A stretch of DNA of 64,000 nt from Collybiopsis luxurians FD-317 M1 (taxonomy: Eukaryota; Basidiomycota; Agaricomycetes; Agaricales; Omphalotaceae), in assembly GCA_000827265.1 (NCBI GenBank), contig KN834798.1, positions 62,001 to 126,000 on the forward strand, in the 5' to 3' direction. Positions within the stretch are counted from its first letter, which is position 1. Each line of letters starts with the position of its first letter. A model generated the notes under the pieces. The model was not told where the DNA came from. It saw only the letters and a list, made by a program, of their open reading frames with translations, and searched no databases. The translations under genes and the position numbers were made by a program. Below, one piece after another: positions 21,607 to 33,492 of the stretch.

Positions 21607-22404
21607 TCAATAAGGCCCACAATTAGAGGAACAGCTACAAACGGAGGGAGCCCCGGAATGTGTGGTGCAGCTCTCGCCGCTGCCTGTCGCACCATGCCAC
21701 CAGTATGTCCTAGCAAAGTTGATCACACCCGGGTTCCTATTCCAGAAATTGAGTAAAGAGCTGAGATGAGCCACGAAACTTGGCACTCACGAATCGTGAG
21801 GAGGGGAACTTGCTGTCCAGCAACCGCCGGACATACAGCCAGTAGTCGTGACCGTACCACTAATACTGTTGGATCCGAAGCCTACACTGACAAGACCCCA
21901 GCAGGCTGAGTATGATGTGCTAGCCAGCGTGCCACTTTGTTGAGCGGTGGTGATGTCGTAAGTAGCGGTGCATACTGCAGAAAGAATGAACGACATCGTT
22001 CAAAACAGACTCGGAGGTGCATCGATCTTACCAGGGGTGCTCTGATCCCAGCCTGTATAGTAGGTGATAAAGACGTGGTATGACGGCTCTTGCGAAATAC
22101 ATGGACCTTCCCCGCAAGCTCCACCACTTTGAGAGGTTTCGGTGGCAAACTGCCATTCAACCTCTAGATGCTGGGAATATGGAGCATCTGCGAAGACCTG
22201 ATCCTCGGTGAGAGCTCGACCTTGAATGCTTGTAGAATCCATAGTAACATTCTTCCGAGCGCGGAATGCACTAATCTCGGCAGGAGAAAGGGGAGTCCCC
22301 GGTGCTCCATCGCCTGAAATGAAGGTGGTCAGGTCGGTGGGATTAGGTAGAGCATGGGCCACAGAAGCCATGAGAGTGAGGGCTGACAAGTACTTGAGCT
22401 GCAT
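21607..22404 (-). CDS. Small secreted cysteine-containing protein
   Basis: Extracellular protein of unknown function. The start MQLKYLSALTLMASVAHA is a signal peptide of about 18 residues, followed by LPNPTDL. Three exons: 22404 to about 22034; about 21976 to 21791; and 21709-21607. The second intron (21790-21710) starts with a perfect GTGAGT donor and restores a C-terminus (STYWWHGATGSGESCTTH...) with four more cysteines. Reading through it would stop after HDS. Conserved-looking features are ACGEGPCISQEPSYHVFITYYTGWD, YSACWGLVSVGFG and TTTGCMSGGCWTAS. About ten cysteines in roughly 215 residues suggest disulfide bonds. I do not recognise a family. Confidence 0.72.
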
Positions 22405-23342
22405 TCTGGGGAAATGTGAGTGATCGTGAAGTTGAACCACGATCTTATTTGGTCTAACTGACATCTCTTTATACTCTGGATGGGTTATGCAAGCTGCATT
22501 CAAACTTCTGGCATGTATATCAGTTAATTCGAAATTGCTTGACCGTGATATTCAACGCAGAGGATTTTCAGAGGCTAGAGTATGAAATTTGACGGGCATC
22601 TACTCGTTGAAATGTCGGAAGAAAGAGAGTGTTGAAAAAATATCGCATTTCCCATGTTCCCCACAATCACTATCACCTTTCAACGAAATTAAAGGTTGCA
22701 AGTCTCTACCGCAGATCATCTTTCAAGTGGTGGCATTGCGGTGTTATTTGTCTATGTCTTCCGCAGAGTATATTCATGGAGTAAAAGTACGTACAAAGTC
22801 GTCGCCTGTTTAGCCTCACAGCAAGGGCCAAGCAGATCGGTAAGAATGGATTAAACAAAGCCGGGCATGGTGAAGAAGATGAACTTAGCTTGGCAGTTTG
22901 ATCGCTGTGCTATGGTAATATTCAACGCAGAGGGTTTGAACTTTGCATATGCGGCGTGACAGGGAAGTGAGCTCGCGTTCGAAAAATACCGCATTCGCCG
23001 GTCATCCTCGATAGATATTACATCCTGTGTTATCTTCCGATACTCTATACTCAATCACTGGCAGCTTGAAGGCAAACTTGAATAAAGCTCCCGCCGGAAC
23101 AAGATTCGACATTGTCTGTGAACATTCAGCCTGGAGGGTTCCAGGAGGAGATTGATACGCTTCCTTGCTTATCGTACTGCCAATTGCTTACCACCAGATA
23201 GCTAGTAGGTCACGAAGCCTGACTGAATGCTCCGAATTCACGCGATGACTTTCAGCAGGGCGTGTCCAAAGGGAAAATTGATTAACTGTCTTCATCAAAG
23301 CGTATCCAGCCGTCTTTATATCCATCCTTGTGTCAGGCGATC
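22405..23342. other. Intergenic stretch with a degenerate direct repeat
   Basis: No gene recognised. The phrase ATATTCAACGCAGAGG occurs twice (near 22550 and 22918). Each copy is followed about 80 bp later by AAAAATAYCGCATT, so an imperfect repeat of about 110 bp lies at roughly 22540-22655 and 22910-23005. The left edge holds the promoter of the secreted protein gene at 22404. Confidence 0.4.
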
Positions 23343-23427
23343 GGCCTGATGGTCTAGGCGGGGTATGCCATTGCGATTAGAGGGCTTTCTTTCGATGAGG
23401 TCCCGGGTTCAATTCCCGGTAGGGCCC
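23343..23427 (+). tRNA. tRNA-like sequence, probably a tRNA-Pro pseudogene
   Basis: The T arm is perfect (CCGGG-TTCAATT-CCCGG). The acceptor pairs GGCCTGA with TAGGGCC with one mismatch and one G-U, and the start GATGGTCTAGGCGGGGTATG resembles a tRNA-Pro D arm. The anticodon arm is not normal: the region between (ATTGCGATTAGAGGGCTTTC...) is too long, and no 5-bp stem encloses a 7-nt loop with T33. A relic is more likely than an intron-bearing functional gene. Confidence 0.4.
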
Positions 23428-25927
23428 TTCAGATCTCATTGCGTTTGGCTCGTTTTACTTGCTGAAATTTTCTTCGAAGTTTGCCTTTGATCTCTTATTT
23501 TCAGAGCTTTCCCTATCACCAACGAGAAATACGATTTCCAGGTGACTAGTCTTGATCGTATCATCGACGAAAGTTCAAACAGCCCCAGTTCATCGGTACT
23601 GGTGTGTGTCGACGCGTCCATGGCTTTGCTAATACCGTATGATCCTTCGAGGCCAGTGCATGGGAAGTAAGTCTACTATTCCGGCAATATCAATCCCCGT
23701 CGTGGCCTCGGCGAGTTCGTCTGTTGTGTTGGCCTTCGCAGGTAGAATGTAATAGAAACGCAAAAATGTGATGTACAGAATATCCCGAATTTCCCAGATA
23801 AATTTGCGACTTGACCTCGTGCTTACGATCATCTATAATCGCCGGCCAGCACGCCGGGCGAGCTTCTCTTGCAGATATGCGCTTTTACGCCTGGAAGAAA
23901 GCATTAAGACAGGTATGTACTATCTCCGAACCCGTTCCTCGGCACCGGCGATACAGTTCACTGTGGATCGAAGGATGGATGTAGAAGAACGCAAAATTGC
24001 AGCAGGCAAATGCAAGGCATTAATATTAGGTCAAATTTCCGAGTTTGTCCTCGTCTGGTATTTATAGCTATGTAGCTGCTGGCAAACCCTAAGCAGCAGG
24101 CTCAAACTCCGTGGACTACTGCCGAAATCTATCTACATTCTAGAATGCGTTGCTGCACTACTCAGAGAGAGGCACTGTAAGCTTGAGGAAGCAAGTTTTA
24201 CGGCGTTAATAGAGAACAAGATAGCATGTTTGATGTATTCTGGCCAAGGTAACTTAGCAATTTTAGGGTCATCTTATGTAATTGTGTTTCTGCTGCTTGC
24301 TTACCTTCGCGGCCGAATTGTACGGTACAAAATTGCACCGACCCGGATGGGCGCATTTACATAGGTTATGCGACGAGACGTGCCCCCTGAGTATTTCACT
24401 GGAATAGTTCTCAGTTCCGAGCCTCCTTCCGGTTCTTGGACTACCAAGACGCGCGGTCCTATGATCTTAAATTACAGTTTTGACTACTACTGAGCAGTGT
24501 CTCTGAGCTCCACGAGTCGCGACTCAGGTAGAAAGCTTCCGTTGGACGGATAGCAAGTGATTCCGGGTTTTAGAAATAGCACCTAGGGAAAACTTTCTTC
24601 AACGAGGGAGCTGAGGTGAGATAACCAGCTTGGACTGGACCTTTTCCGGATCGTGGTAGCACTTGCACGCGCACGCAATTTCGTAATTCTGACATCAAGG
24701 GCTAAGTCCTCAGTTCTGAGCCCCCTGTGTACCGATTATCAAGTGTTGAGGCACAAAAGATTTATTTTCAGGGCGCTGCGCAATTTCAGCCGTTGGAAAC
24801 AAGTGGCAAGGCGAAGCAGGGATTCGGTTGGCTGCAACGGCGGGGCCGGGGAGCGAATTAATTCCAAGTCCCTCGTGTTTCTTAGCGGCTGATATACGGA
24901 AGGTTGGAAAGGGGGGCAAATGGTGAATGTGGTATACAACCGAGCGCCGTTCCACGACATCTGCTGATCAAGGATACTTCAAATGCTGGCTAGAGTGTGC
25001 TTGAGTCTTTACCAGTCATATTTCGGGTCTCCGTATATTTCCACGTGATACAGAGAGGTTGAAGCATTAGAAGGTCGGACGTAGATCGGCAGCCGTGTAC
25101 AGCAAGATATCCGCTCACAGCTTCGAGGACGTAGAGTATAGCTTCGCGTTTATGGTCCGATGAAGCTCCGTGTCGATTGATGGTCAAAGCTAGAGTCTGA
25201 GCGTAGTGCATAGCCTAGAGGTGCAGGCCGTGCCACAGGAATTGAAGACACAACAAAGAGTAAATTCCGAGGATACAGGGCTAAGTTATTGACGGGCAAT
25301 ATGCGTACGGAACTTGAAGTAGACGCATATAACTTACCTATACAAGCTGTTAGAATCCACGGAAAGGTCGGAGGCGGGAGGCGGCTTGATGAATTCGTTT
25401 TTTTTTGTCCATGTGATGTTGAGGTGATATTGACCCACATTCATAGGGTAGAATGGATTTGGAGTTTTTAATTTTACTCTCAGAGCTCCATTCGTTGCGT
25501 CAGAACGAGTTAGCACTTGCAATGCTGCTAGAGTTTTGTTAAAACCGACATATGTACCGGGAAAGGGTCACTTGGACATGATATTGCAACTCGTTGAGAG
25601 CGGTGATTGCGAATCAAGCTGTGTAAACCTGTCAAAAGAGAATATACGGTAATGCACTCTTGGTTGCTTCATCTCGCTCTTTGGAGCAGTATTTCTGGAC
25701 CCACATCATACGGAATTGAGTTGTGGGGTGGAATACATCATTTGGTGCCAACGTTGCTGGTTGCTGGTGTGCTTTAAAGACTCTGTCGGGCGGAACAAAG
25801 CTAGCGGCGCAGTGTGCACCCAGACCCGAAAAGCCAAATGGAGACATTTTGTTCCGATTTTGCCCTAAGAAATCTGGCGGTCCGGGTATAGATTACGTAA
25901 TACCGGAGTAGCTATCATTTCGGGTGT
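23428..25927. other. Gene-poor region
   Basis: About 2.5 kb with only short frames. On the minus strand three frames look somewhat protein-like: near 25632-25847 (start MSPFGFSGLGAHCAASFVP), 25334-25522 and 24990-25211 (EAILYVLEAVSGYLAVHGC). I could not join them with splice sites in one phase, so they may be remnants of a decayed gene. The right end (25960-26060) is pyrimidine-rich and probably the promoter of the gene at 26200. Confidence 0.35.
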
Positions 25928-26199
25928 TTGGCCGTTGGAGTTTTTATCTCTTTCCACCACCCACTATCCTCTAATATCCTCCCGCTCGTTGTTCTCTGCA
26001 GCGAGCTCGGCATTCCAGTCAGCGCCCCCTCTCTCTCTCCGCCAGAACTTTCGTTCCTACAGAGCTTCCTTAGAATCTTTGCTGTGTTCATCTACGGCTA
26101 TTTCATTATATTGGACCTCGATCGCCTGTTCTGGACGACCTATAACGAATATCTGGATTCCGCAACCACCTTACTCGCCCTTATCTATACCTTCCGACG

Positions 26200-29100
26200 A
26201 TGTCCAACTATCTGCCTGTTCTGCTCTACTCTGTTGGCGCCAATGTTGTCCCAGACGACTCGGCGCTTACAACAACCCAACCTAGGGGGCAGGTCGACTA
26301 TCTTAGTCATGAATGGGAAGAAGAAGATGTATGGCGCTCATGGCGGAACATGACCAGACAGAAGAATGAGATTGCAAACGGCGTACGGCTGGAGAATGCA
26401 AGTTGGAGAACTTGGTGGAAACAGCGGAATAAACTGAAGACAATCAGCCCGGAAACCTTGAATTGGTCTGTATAATTTACTTTGCTCGCCTGTCAAATGT
26501 TCTTTTCTAATGAAAAATAACTATATGTCAACCTTATTCGGCTTTCTAGGCTGAAAGATTCCGACGTAACTTGGCTTTATGGCCCGCTCCATACTGCAGT
26601 CGAGTGGACACCACCCCCGAAGCCCAAGCCACATGAGACGGAACACAAAATGGCGTCTACTCATGACCGTCTCGACCTTTCGGAGCCAAAACACAAGTCT
26701 ATTCTGAAGTATCGGACCATCAGCGAATTACTGACCGGCGATCTGCCCAGTCCCCTGTTCAGTCCTGCAGAAAGTGACAACGAGCCGGATGGAAACCAGA
26801 AATCATCTCGGGACGTTTCCGATGCCGATAGTTCAGCCAGCTCGCTCCGCCCTTCACTTTCTCAAACGAAATCGGATACCCACATTACCCGGTGGGGTCC
26901 AGATAGAGCCTTTAGAAAAGACTCCCCCCCTCGAGTTGAGCCCACGGGCGGCGCCTATCCAGCTCCTTCCACCAATGACGGACCCTCTGATCCTTCCCAC
27001 CACGTGTCCAGCACACCGAATGCAGGTGGTTATTTTGCTTCCCAGATTCAGGGTCAGAACGAACAACCCTCATCATCCAGTTCTTCCCCTAAGGACGGCT
27101 CTACTGAAGTCACGCCTACCGGGAGTGTTCAGAATGGTCACAGAAGGAGGCACATCACCTTTAACACGTTCGTCGAACAGTGTATTGCTATCGACAAGCC
27201 GAAACCCAAAGATACCGCGTTTGGTGCCATCATCAGCGAGGAGGACGGCTGGTCCGGGAGGAACGATCCGGCCAAAGCTGGCTATGATGATGGGTAAGTC
27301 AGAGCTCGGTATGCAGAATTCAAATCTCATCTTCTTATCGTCAGATATGACGAGGACGGCGAGGATGGATTTGGTGACTGGGAAATGAACGAATGTGCCA
27401 TTGGTACAGACTCGGAGTCTGATGTTGACCAAGAAGCTCTAATGCGTGGTGAGAATGCATCTGATGACGAGGATGAGGATGAGGACGGTATTATTGAAAT
27501 GAGACCGAGGCGGGATAGCTTCAATAACAAGAACAATGCCAGACTTAGGTCATCGTCCAAAGTCTCTTCATCCTCATCCTCCTCATCCGGTGAATGTTCT
27601 TCGTCTGCTTCTGTTCCTTGTAATTCGTCCCATTCTTCCTCAAACCGAAAAAACCTCCCTCCTCACGCTCGTCGTCGAAAACGAAGTGAAGGCCCCAATC
27701 ACATCCTGCTACCCCGCAAAAACTCGTCGTCCCTTCCCCGCAATAGTTCGTCCACCGCTCTGAGCTCCTCCGATAAGGATATGGTCTCTATCGCGCCTAT
27801 AGCTCCCACCATGCTCAAGACAGGTAACTATACGTCTTGGGATGGCTTCGGCATGCAGTCACCGTATCAACATCCTGCCGCTGGAACATGGTCGGAGGGC
27901 TTCGGAGACGAGGGCTTTAGCGACGATGGTAGCAACATGCGTGTTGGTCCTGGAGGTGCTCAGCTATACTTTGGTAACGGCAACGGCAGCGATAGCGAAA
28001 GTGGCACGCCTGTGGGATTGGTGTATATGCCTCCGCCATCGACCAGATATGGGGGGTCGCGGATACCCCGTGTCCACTCCAGTGCCAGCCTAGATTCAGA
28101 GGCTGAGGTGGAGCTTCGAGAGGATTCGAATCAGGAAGAGGCAGACAAAGTAACGGGGCCAGTAAGGAAGGACGAGAGAGAGGATGCGAACAAAGAGTAC
28201 CATCACCACGAGGCTTCCATTTCTGTGAACTCGGATAAGGATAATGTGCGGTCAAATGCTGTACCGATAGTCGTGCGGACTCCTCCGACCGTCCAGCTTG
28301 CCCACGGAAGCCTGGAGGACGGGGAGAAAGATGCGTGTGACTACTTCAGTGGTCCCGATCTTGGTGAAGACTTTTCTCGAAATTCCAAGTCTTCATCTAG
28401 GAGGAAACCGCAAGCTGGGAACGACCATGTACCTTCCCCACCTAATGAGGGGAAGTTACAAGCGACTGATGAAGAGCCTCGAGGGAGGTCACGGTCAAGA
28501 TCACGGTCGCGTACACCTTCGCCTACGTACGTTCCTAAGCAGAGCACCCCCGCGATATCTGTTCCCTACCGGTCCGAGCATACTTCCCCTCCTCCCTCTT
28601 CTTCATTACTATCACCCCCTCAACGCGGTCGTGGTTCTGTCCCCTCAGATCCACCGTCTTCCTCTCGAGGACGATCTAGCAAGACTTCCTCTTCCCACTC
28701 AGATCATTCCCGTTCACGATCGAGTCATAGTTCGCCGTTAGGTAGTCTTTCCCCCGAAGGCATTGGCTCTGCATACAGTGCCCATGGACGTGGTGGAGGA
28801 GACCGGGAGCGGGAGCGGGAACCGTCAAGTCGCGGCGGTGGACGAGGTAGGGAACGAACGGAAAGGAGGTTGAGCCATAGTGTCAGTCCTGACGCTATGG
28901 AGAGTGTTTCCTCCCAGGGATCGGATACTGCCAGTGTCAATTCATCCTCCTTCAGTTCTCAAACCGTCGTCCCCCAATATCCTCCCACTGCGGTCAGTGA
29001 TGTATACGAACGATCCTCTTCGCCAGTAGAGATTTCTCCCGACGAGGACCGCTCTGTGTCTTCGTATCCTACTCCTTCTAATTCGCCGGTGATTAGCATG

Positions 29101-29394
29101 AGCGGTGCCGCTCACGCTATTGCACGTATGAACGGCAAAGCGCCCATAAACATTACAAATCCTCAAGTGTCCTCTCCTTCTTTGTCCTCTCCTTCTTTGT
29201 CATATCCCTCCACCTCTAATGAACCTTCGAATGCGATAACCTCCTCTGCCTCCCCACCTTCGCCCGAGAATCGGGCCCCACCTGAATCAATAGATGGGGC
29301 AAACGACGATGCAGGCGTCGTGGGCAAGGCGGTAGGTATGGTCTCTTCTGCAGGTGCCTATCTCGGTTTCTGGAATAATGGTAATACTCTCTGA
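26200..29394 (+). CDS. REG1: Reg1-like protein phosphatase 1 regulatory subunit
   Basis: Expected to target PP1 (Glc7) in glucose-repression or AMPK signalling. Exons 26200-26465, 26550-27293 and 27345-29394 total 3060 nt, 1019 residues. Residues ~30-102 contain the conserved fungal domain once called DUF1752 (GATA_AreA-like): VDYLSHEW, DVWRSWR, RLENASWRTWWKQ, LKTISPETLNWLKDSDVTWLYGPL, all as in yeast Reg1. A PP1-docking motif lies near residue 290 in RRRHITFNTFVEQCIAID, the same block that follows the domain in Reg1. The rest is low-complexity: Asp/Glu-rich (EDGEDGFGDWE), Ser-rich, RS dipeptides (RGRSRSRSRSRTPSP) and Pro/Ser stretches, so it is probably disordered and multiply phosphorylated. 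The start is the first ATG upstream of the domain; the intron after ETLN is phase 2. Confidence 0.88.
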
Positions 29395-29826
29395 AGACTC
29401 GACTTAATGTGATGCATCATGCATGGCTCTTTCATGTTTCCATACTACTAATTCACCTTACAACTCTACACCTGTAATTAGCATCATCCGCATCTCATTT
29501 TATTTCTTTCTTCCATCCACTGCATCATTACAGTTTCATTTTGTGTTCCTTATTTGTCCACTATTTTACTGCTTTGCATGTTTTTCTTTTTCACTTTTTC
29601 TTGTGGATTCTGTCTGCCAGCCCTTTCCTAGTGTAGGTACTTTATGTACGACTTGCATATCCTGCTGTTGTACCGCTTATTGTAGTGAGCTTATAACGAT
29701 TGCATCTTACTGGTACTGGTATTTTCCGGGTTGATTAAGAACACCCTCAAGACAGAATATTAGAGCTATTGCTTATGTGGAATTTCATCGATATAAGTGC
29801 AGTTGATAATCATAAAATCCTATCGT
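29395..29826. other. 3' regions between convergent genes
   Basis: AT- and T-rich stretch between the stop codons of the Reg1-like gene (plus) and the MFS gene (minus). The plus-strand frame at 29423-29734 is T-rich and Phe/Cys-heavy in translation and is not taken as a gene. It presumably carries both polyadenylation regions. Confidence 0.5.
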
Positions 29827-32567
29827 TCAGATAGTGTATCTGTATCCGCTCCATTCATCACCTTTGTCTTTCTTGGCATCTGCTATAGTGTTGTATCTTC
29901 CATTAGCTTCAAGTCCGCTGCCATTTTTGTTGTCTCCGATAATCTCATTCCTCTCACCCCGATCTCGCTTCGCATTTTCTCGTCGGAGGAGGAAAAGGAA
30001 GGTCGTGGAAGAGACGAGGCCCAACCCAATATACAGCAACACCAATCCTGTCAGACAGCTTCGTAAACGGAAACCACTTGGTTAGTGGAAAGACAAAGAA
30101 CGAACCGTGTCCTACAGAAGAAGTGAAAGGTTAGAAAAAAAGCTAATCGCCAGAGAAATCACGCCTTCTTACCTAGCGGGTACCATGGTTTGTCCTTTGC
30201 TCGGTACTTTCGGATTATACAATCAGATCGCTCCCAGCCAACTTGTGAAAATCACGTTGAACTCACCACATTGGAGCTAACAGCTCCATTAATATTTCCG
30301 CTAATAATAAGTCTTAAGTACGGAGCGCCTTTGGGCTCAAAACAGACCCGACACTCACAAGCTGATCACCATCGCCAGAGTCACACTGCGCTTGTAAGAT
30401 CCCTCTACGTTGTTCGAAACCCAGGCACTAAGAATAAACGGACTTGGATTAGTGGAGTTCCTCGGGAAATTTCCGCAATGGCTCACATGGAGTTCGCTGT
30501 GAACCGGATATCGAGCGGGTCAATCAGGGAGTTCGTGTGAGCGAGGATAGGACTGACGAATGACAGGGTATATGCCACTGCACGCGGACGTGAGTGAGAA
30601 TGGATTCCGGAAGAAGCAGAATTACGAACCAAGTGGCAAGGTAAACGGCAAAGTAGGATAATGCTGCGCTTCTTGAGGCGATGAGAATAATGTACCCGGC
30701 GGCACCTGAAGATATTCCTTGTAAGGAGCCTGTTTCTCAGAAGACACCCCAGCAGGTTAGCTCACCGAGGCACAAGAAGACCCTGTGATGTAGTTTAGCT
30801 CGGCCGAATGAGTGATAATGACGTGAGTACATACAAGTTGAAGTATCCCCTGCGCCCCCATCTATCGGCTAGGAAACCGACGAGGCAAGTGATGATACAA
30901 GCGAAAGTGTAGACTGGAACCGTTAAGAGATTTGCTGGTGTCGCCTCAAATCCTGGGGTAACTGTTGAAGGGCAAGCGAAGTTGTGAGAAAGAACAACGT
31001 ACCAAGCTATAGATGACGACACGGTGTGTCAACAAAGTCGGAACATCATTCCGGGAAGACTTACTTGGTTGATGATGGAAGGTAGGAACAGTGAGAATGC
31101 ATACTATGGAGAATTCAGGTTTAATTTAGACATCACACAAGAAGACTCGGCTTCACCAATGGCATATCAGCCCCAACATAGATGATCACTACGATGTCCT
31201 GTTAGACGCGAAGTTTGACGGCATGATCATAGTACTCACTTCCAACCCAGGTTTTCCAGTCCAAGATACTTTTGTAGATATACTTCATTTTCAACTCTTC
31301 TCCTGCTGCACTGAATTGGTCATCTCCTTGAAGACGACGGACGACAACGGTTCGTTCTTCTTCGGTCAAGAACTTGGCAGTGTCAGGGAAATCTTGGACG
31401 ATAAAGAAAGATAAAGCTCCGGCAATGACTGTCGCTAAGCCTTCGATAATACTACGAGTAATGAGACGACTTGCAGCCGAGGAACTCGATGAAATCACAT
31501 ACAAGATCCAAGCCCATGCAGGCTTTCCGCCTATTCCTTCCATGTTCGAGATAGCAGCCTGAAAAAATGAAGCGATTACAAAACATTCAAGATCTGACCA
31601 AAAGTAAGATGATTACCGCTAAAAGGCCACCGAAAGCTCCTGAGACTGTAGCTGCAGAGAAGAAAATCGCTGCCCGGATACCGAATTCGGAACGCTTGTA
31701 CCAGCTTGCGAAGATACCAATTAAACTTCTGTCTACGGAAACGCGCACGGAGAACGTACCATGAGAGATAGTAGTTGACACCTGGGAATAAGCCTGCTTC
31801 AAACATGCCGAGCATCCATCTCATCCCTATAGTTTTTGCCGCATTAACAGTAATTCGCATTACCCTGAGCACAGATGATCTTACCCATCAATCCGCCGAA
31901 GTTGTGCACAAGGCCTTGCACAGTCTGTATATTCTGAGTATTGTGTTCTTGGATTATCTTGACGTCGACGTACCATCATGATGCCCCAGCAAAGCATTAG
32001 ACCGGAGAGCCAAAGAGAGGGCCGTAGACGTTTTAGAAAGACGTTGGACGGGACCTACATATTTGAACGTCATCAAAAGACTTCCCGCTGTTCAGATACG
32101 GGATGCGGTACCTCAAAGATAGCATAACTGTGAGAGTGAGGTAAGAGACACGCTAATTTTTGTCATCGACGGGCTCATACCTGAAGAAGAAGACGGTCAA
32201 GGCAAGGAGATACTGATTGTCTGTTATATTAAGGTCCTTTGAGCAAATTAATGAGTGCGATGTCCACGGCGTGCCCATACAAACAAACCTGTTCCAAACT
32301 GTATAATTTGGCACTGCGAAGATTGTGAGGAGAAAACTCGTTCGAAGTTAAGATAAATACGCACTTCCCAATACTTGTCCTATCCAGGAAACTCAACAAG
32401 TACAACAGCGAGAGCCAAGGAATCAAAGCGATGTCGATTTTGCGCATCAGCTTGCGCTCATCGACGCCGCTGACATCTATGTGTTCATTATAGAGGGGAA
32501 CTAGTCTGGACTGTTCATGAGCGCGTATGGAGTCCTTCTCCAGGTCGGAAGAAGTAGAGCCAGTCAT
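29827..32567 (-). CDS. MFS transporter, Dal5/anion:cation symporter family
   Basis: Plasma-membrane proton-coupled carrier for an organic anion or nitrogen compound (the family includes allantoate, nicotinate and pantothenate permeases); the substrate cannot be told. The start MTGSTSSDLEKDS is followed by KLMRKIDIALIPWLSLLYLLSFLDRTSIG (helix 1 with the family's L-D-R-x-x-I-G). Then come WMLGMFEAGLFPGVNYYLSWY, DFPDTAKFLTEEERTVVVRRLQ of the central loop, and FLADRWGRRG. Next are SVTLAMVISLGNINGAVSSNV and YRAKDKPWYPLGHG, then helix 12 (LVLLYIGLGLVSSTTFLFLLRRENAKRD) and the diagnostic end WSGYRYTI. Many short introns (ten or more) were needed; those I joined at the 3' end keep the frame. It lies tail to tail with the Reg1-like gene. 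Confidence 0.87.
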
Positions 32568-33492
32568 AACGAGTTTCTTGAGATGGAGGGGAAGAAACAA
32601 GAAGCTGACCCGCGTTAGTTCAGGGCGTCTTTGTATTTTAGGGACCGGGAATTTTAAAAGGATTAACCTGTCAGATGAGAATGAATGTTTTGATGTGATT
32701 TTCTGAAACCCCGTGAGCGGAAGATGTGGAGAATCTGGGGAAAGTGCGGGTAAGTACCGGCAGCAGTGCCCGAACAACATACACAATATCTACAATGGTC
32801 TGTCCCGCTCAGGTACCACTCACGACCGGCGATGTATGTCGTCCTGCTCCGACCTTTCAGGAAATATCAGCCAGTAGCCCCGCCGCATTCTCGAGGCCAA
32901 GAAATCAATATCTATGACGTTCATTTTTATCCGTGCTAACATTGGAACCGATAAAGAATTCCTATCTTTGTCGCAACGCCTCTCCGATATATTCCTACTC
33001 CTCATTGTGAGCTGGTTATCCTCATTCGGTACACTGTATATGCGACGTAAAAAAGGAAGCACTTTGATTCACAGAAAAAAACGATTTCGGCTGTTCCATA
33101 CCCCGTCCGAGCTGGACCTGGGCATGAGAGAGGTCCTCGGAGTTGATCCTAAATGAACCTCAATTCAGAAGTGCAATGGCGATCCTTCACGATACCCCAC
33201 TGGCGTGTCAGCATACATATGTGGCCAAGTATTCTGTGGATGGCGTGAGTATTTGCATGCCCATAGAGGTATCAAGTTGCGGCCGAGATAACCTTCTGAT
33301 AACTTCAACTGGAAGGTGCGAAGATTTAGGCTTCATCGCTTCCTAATGAAGCAAACAGTTTGGGGATATTAAATAGACTCTGGGAATGTATTATGATACG
33401 ACGATAAATCCAAAGGTACCTACATACATGAGAAACCAGTTAATCAGATAAGGAGAGAAAACAGTGAAATCGACAAACCCCATCTACAGCTA
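32568..33492. other. Intergenic stretch, nothing recognised
   Basis: Contains the upstream region of the MFS gene and the 3' side of the Cir_N gene. Frames at 32914-33156 and 32820-33062 lie on opposite strands over each other and show no domain. Confidence 0.4.

Noticed and set aside
23343..23427. Functional tRNA-Pro with an intron
   Set aside because: No anticodon stem with a T33-containing 7-nt loop can be formed after removing any short insert; kept only as a tRNA-like relic.
29423..29734. 103-codon plus-strand frame rich in Phe, Cys, Ser
   Set aside because: It lies in the T-rich 3' region between two convergent genes and has no homology-like features.
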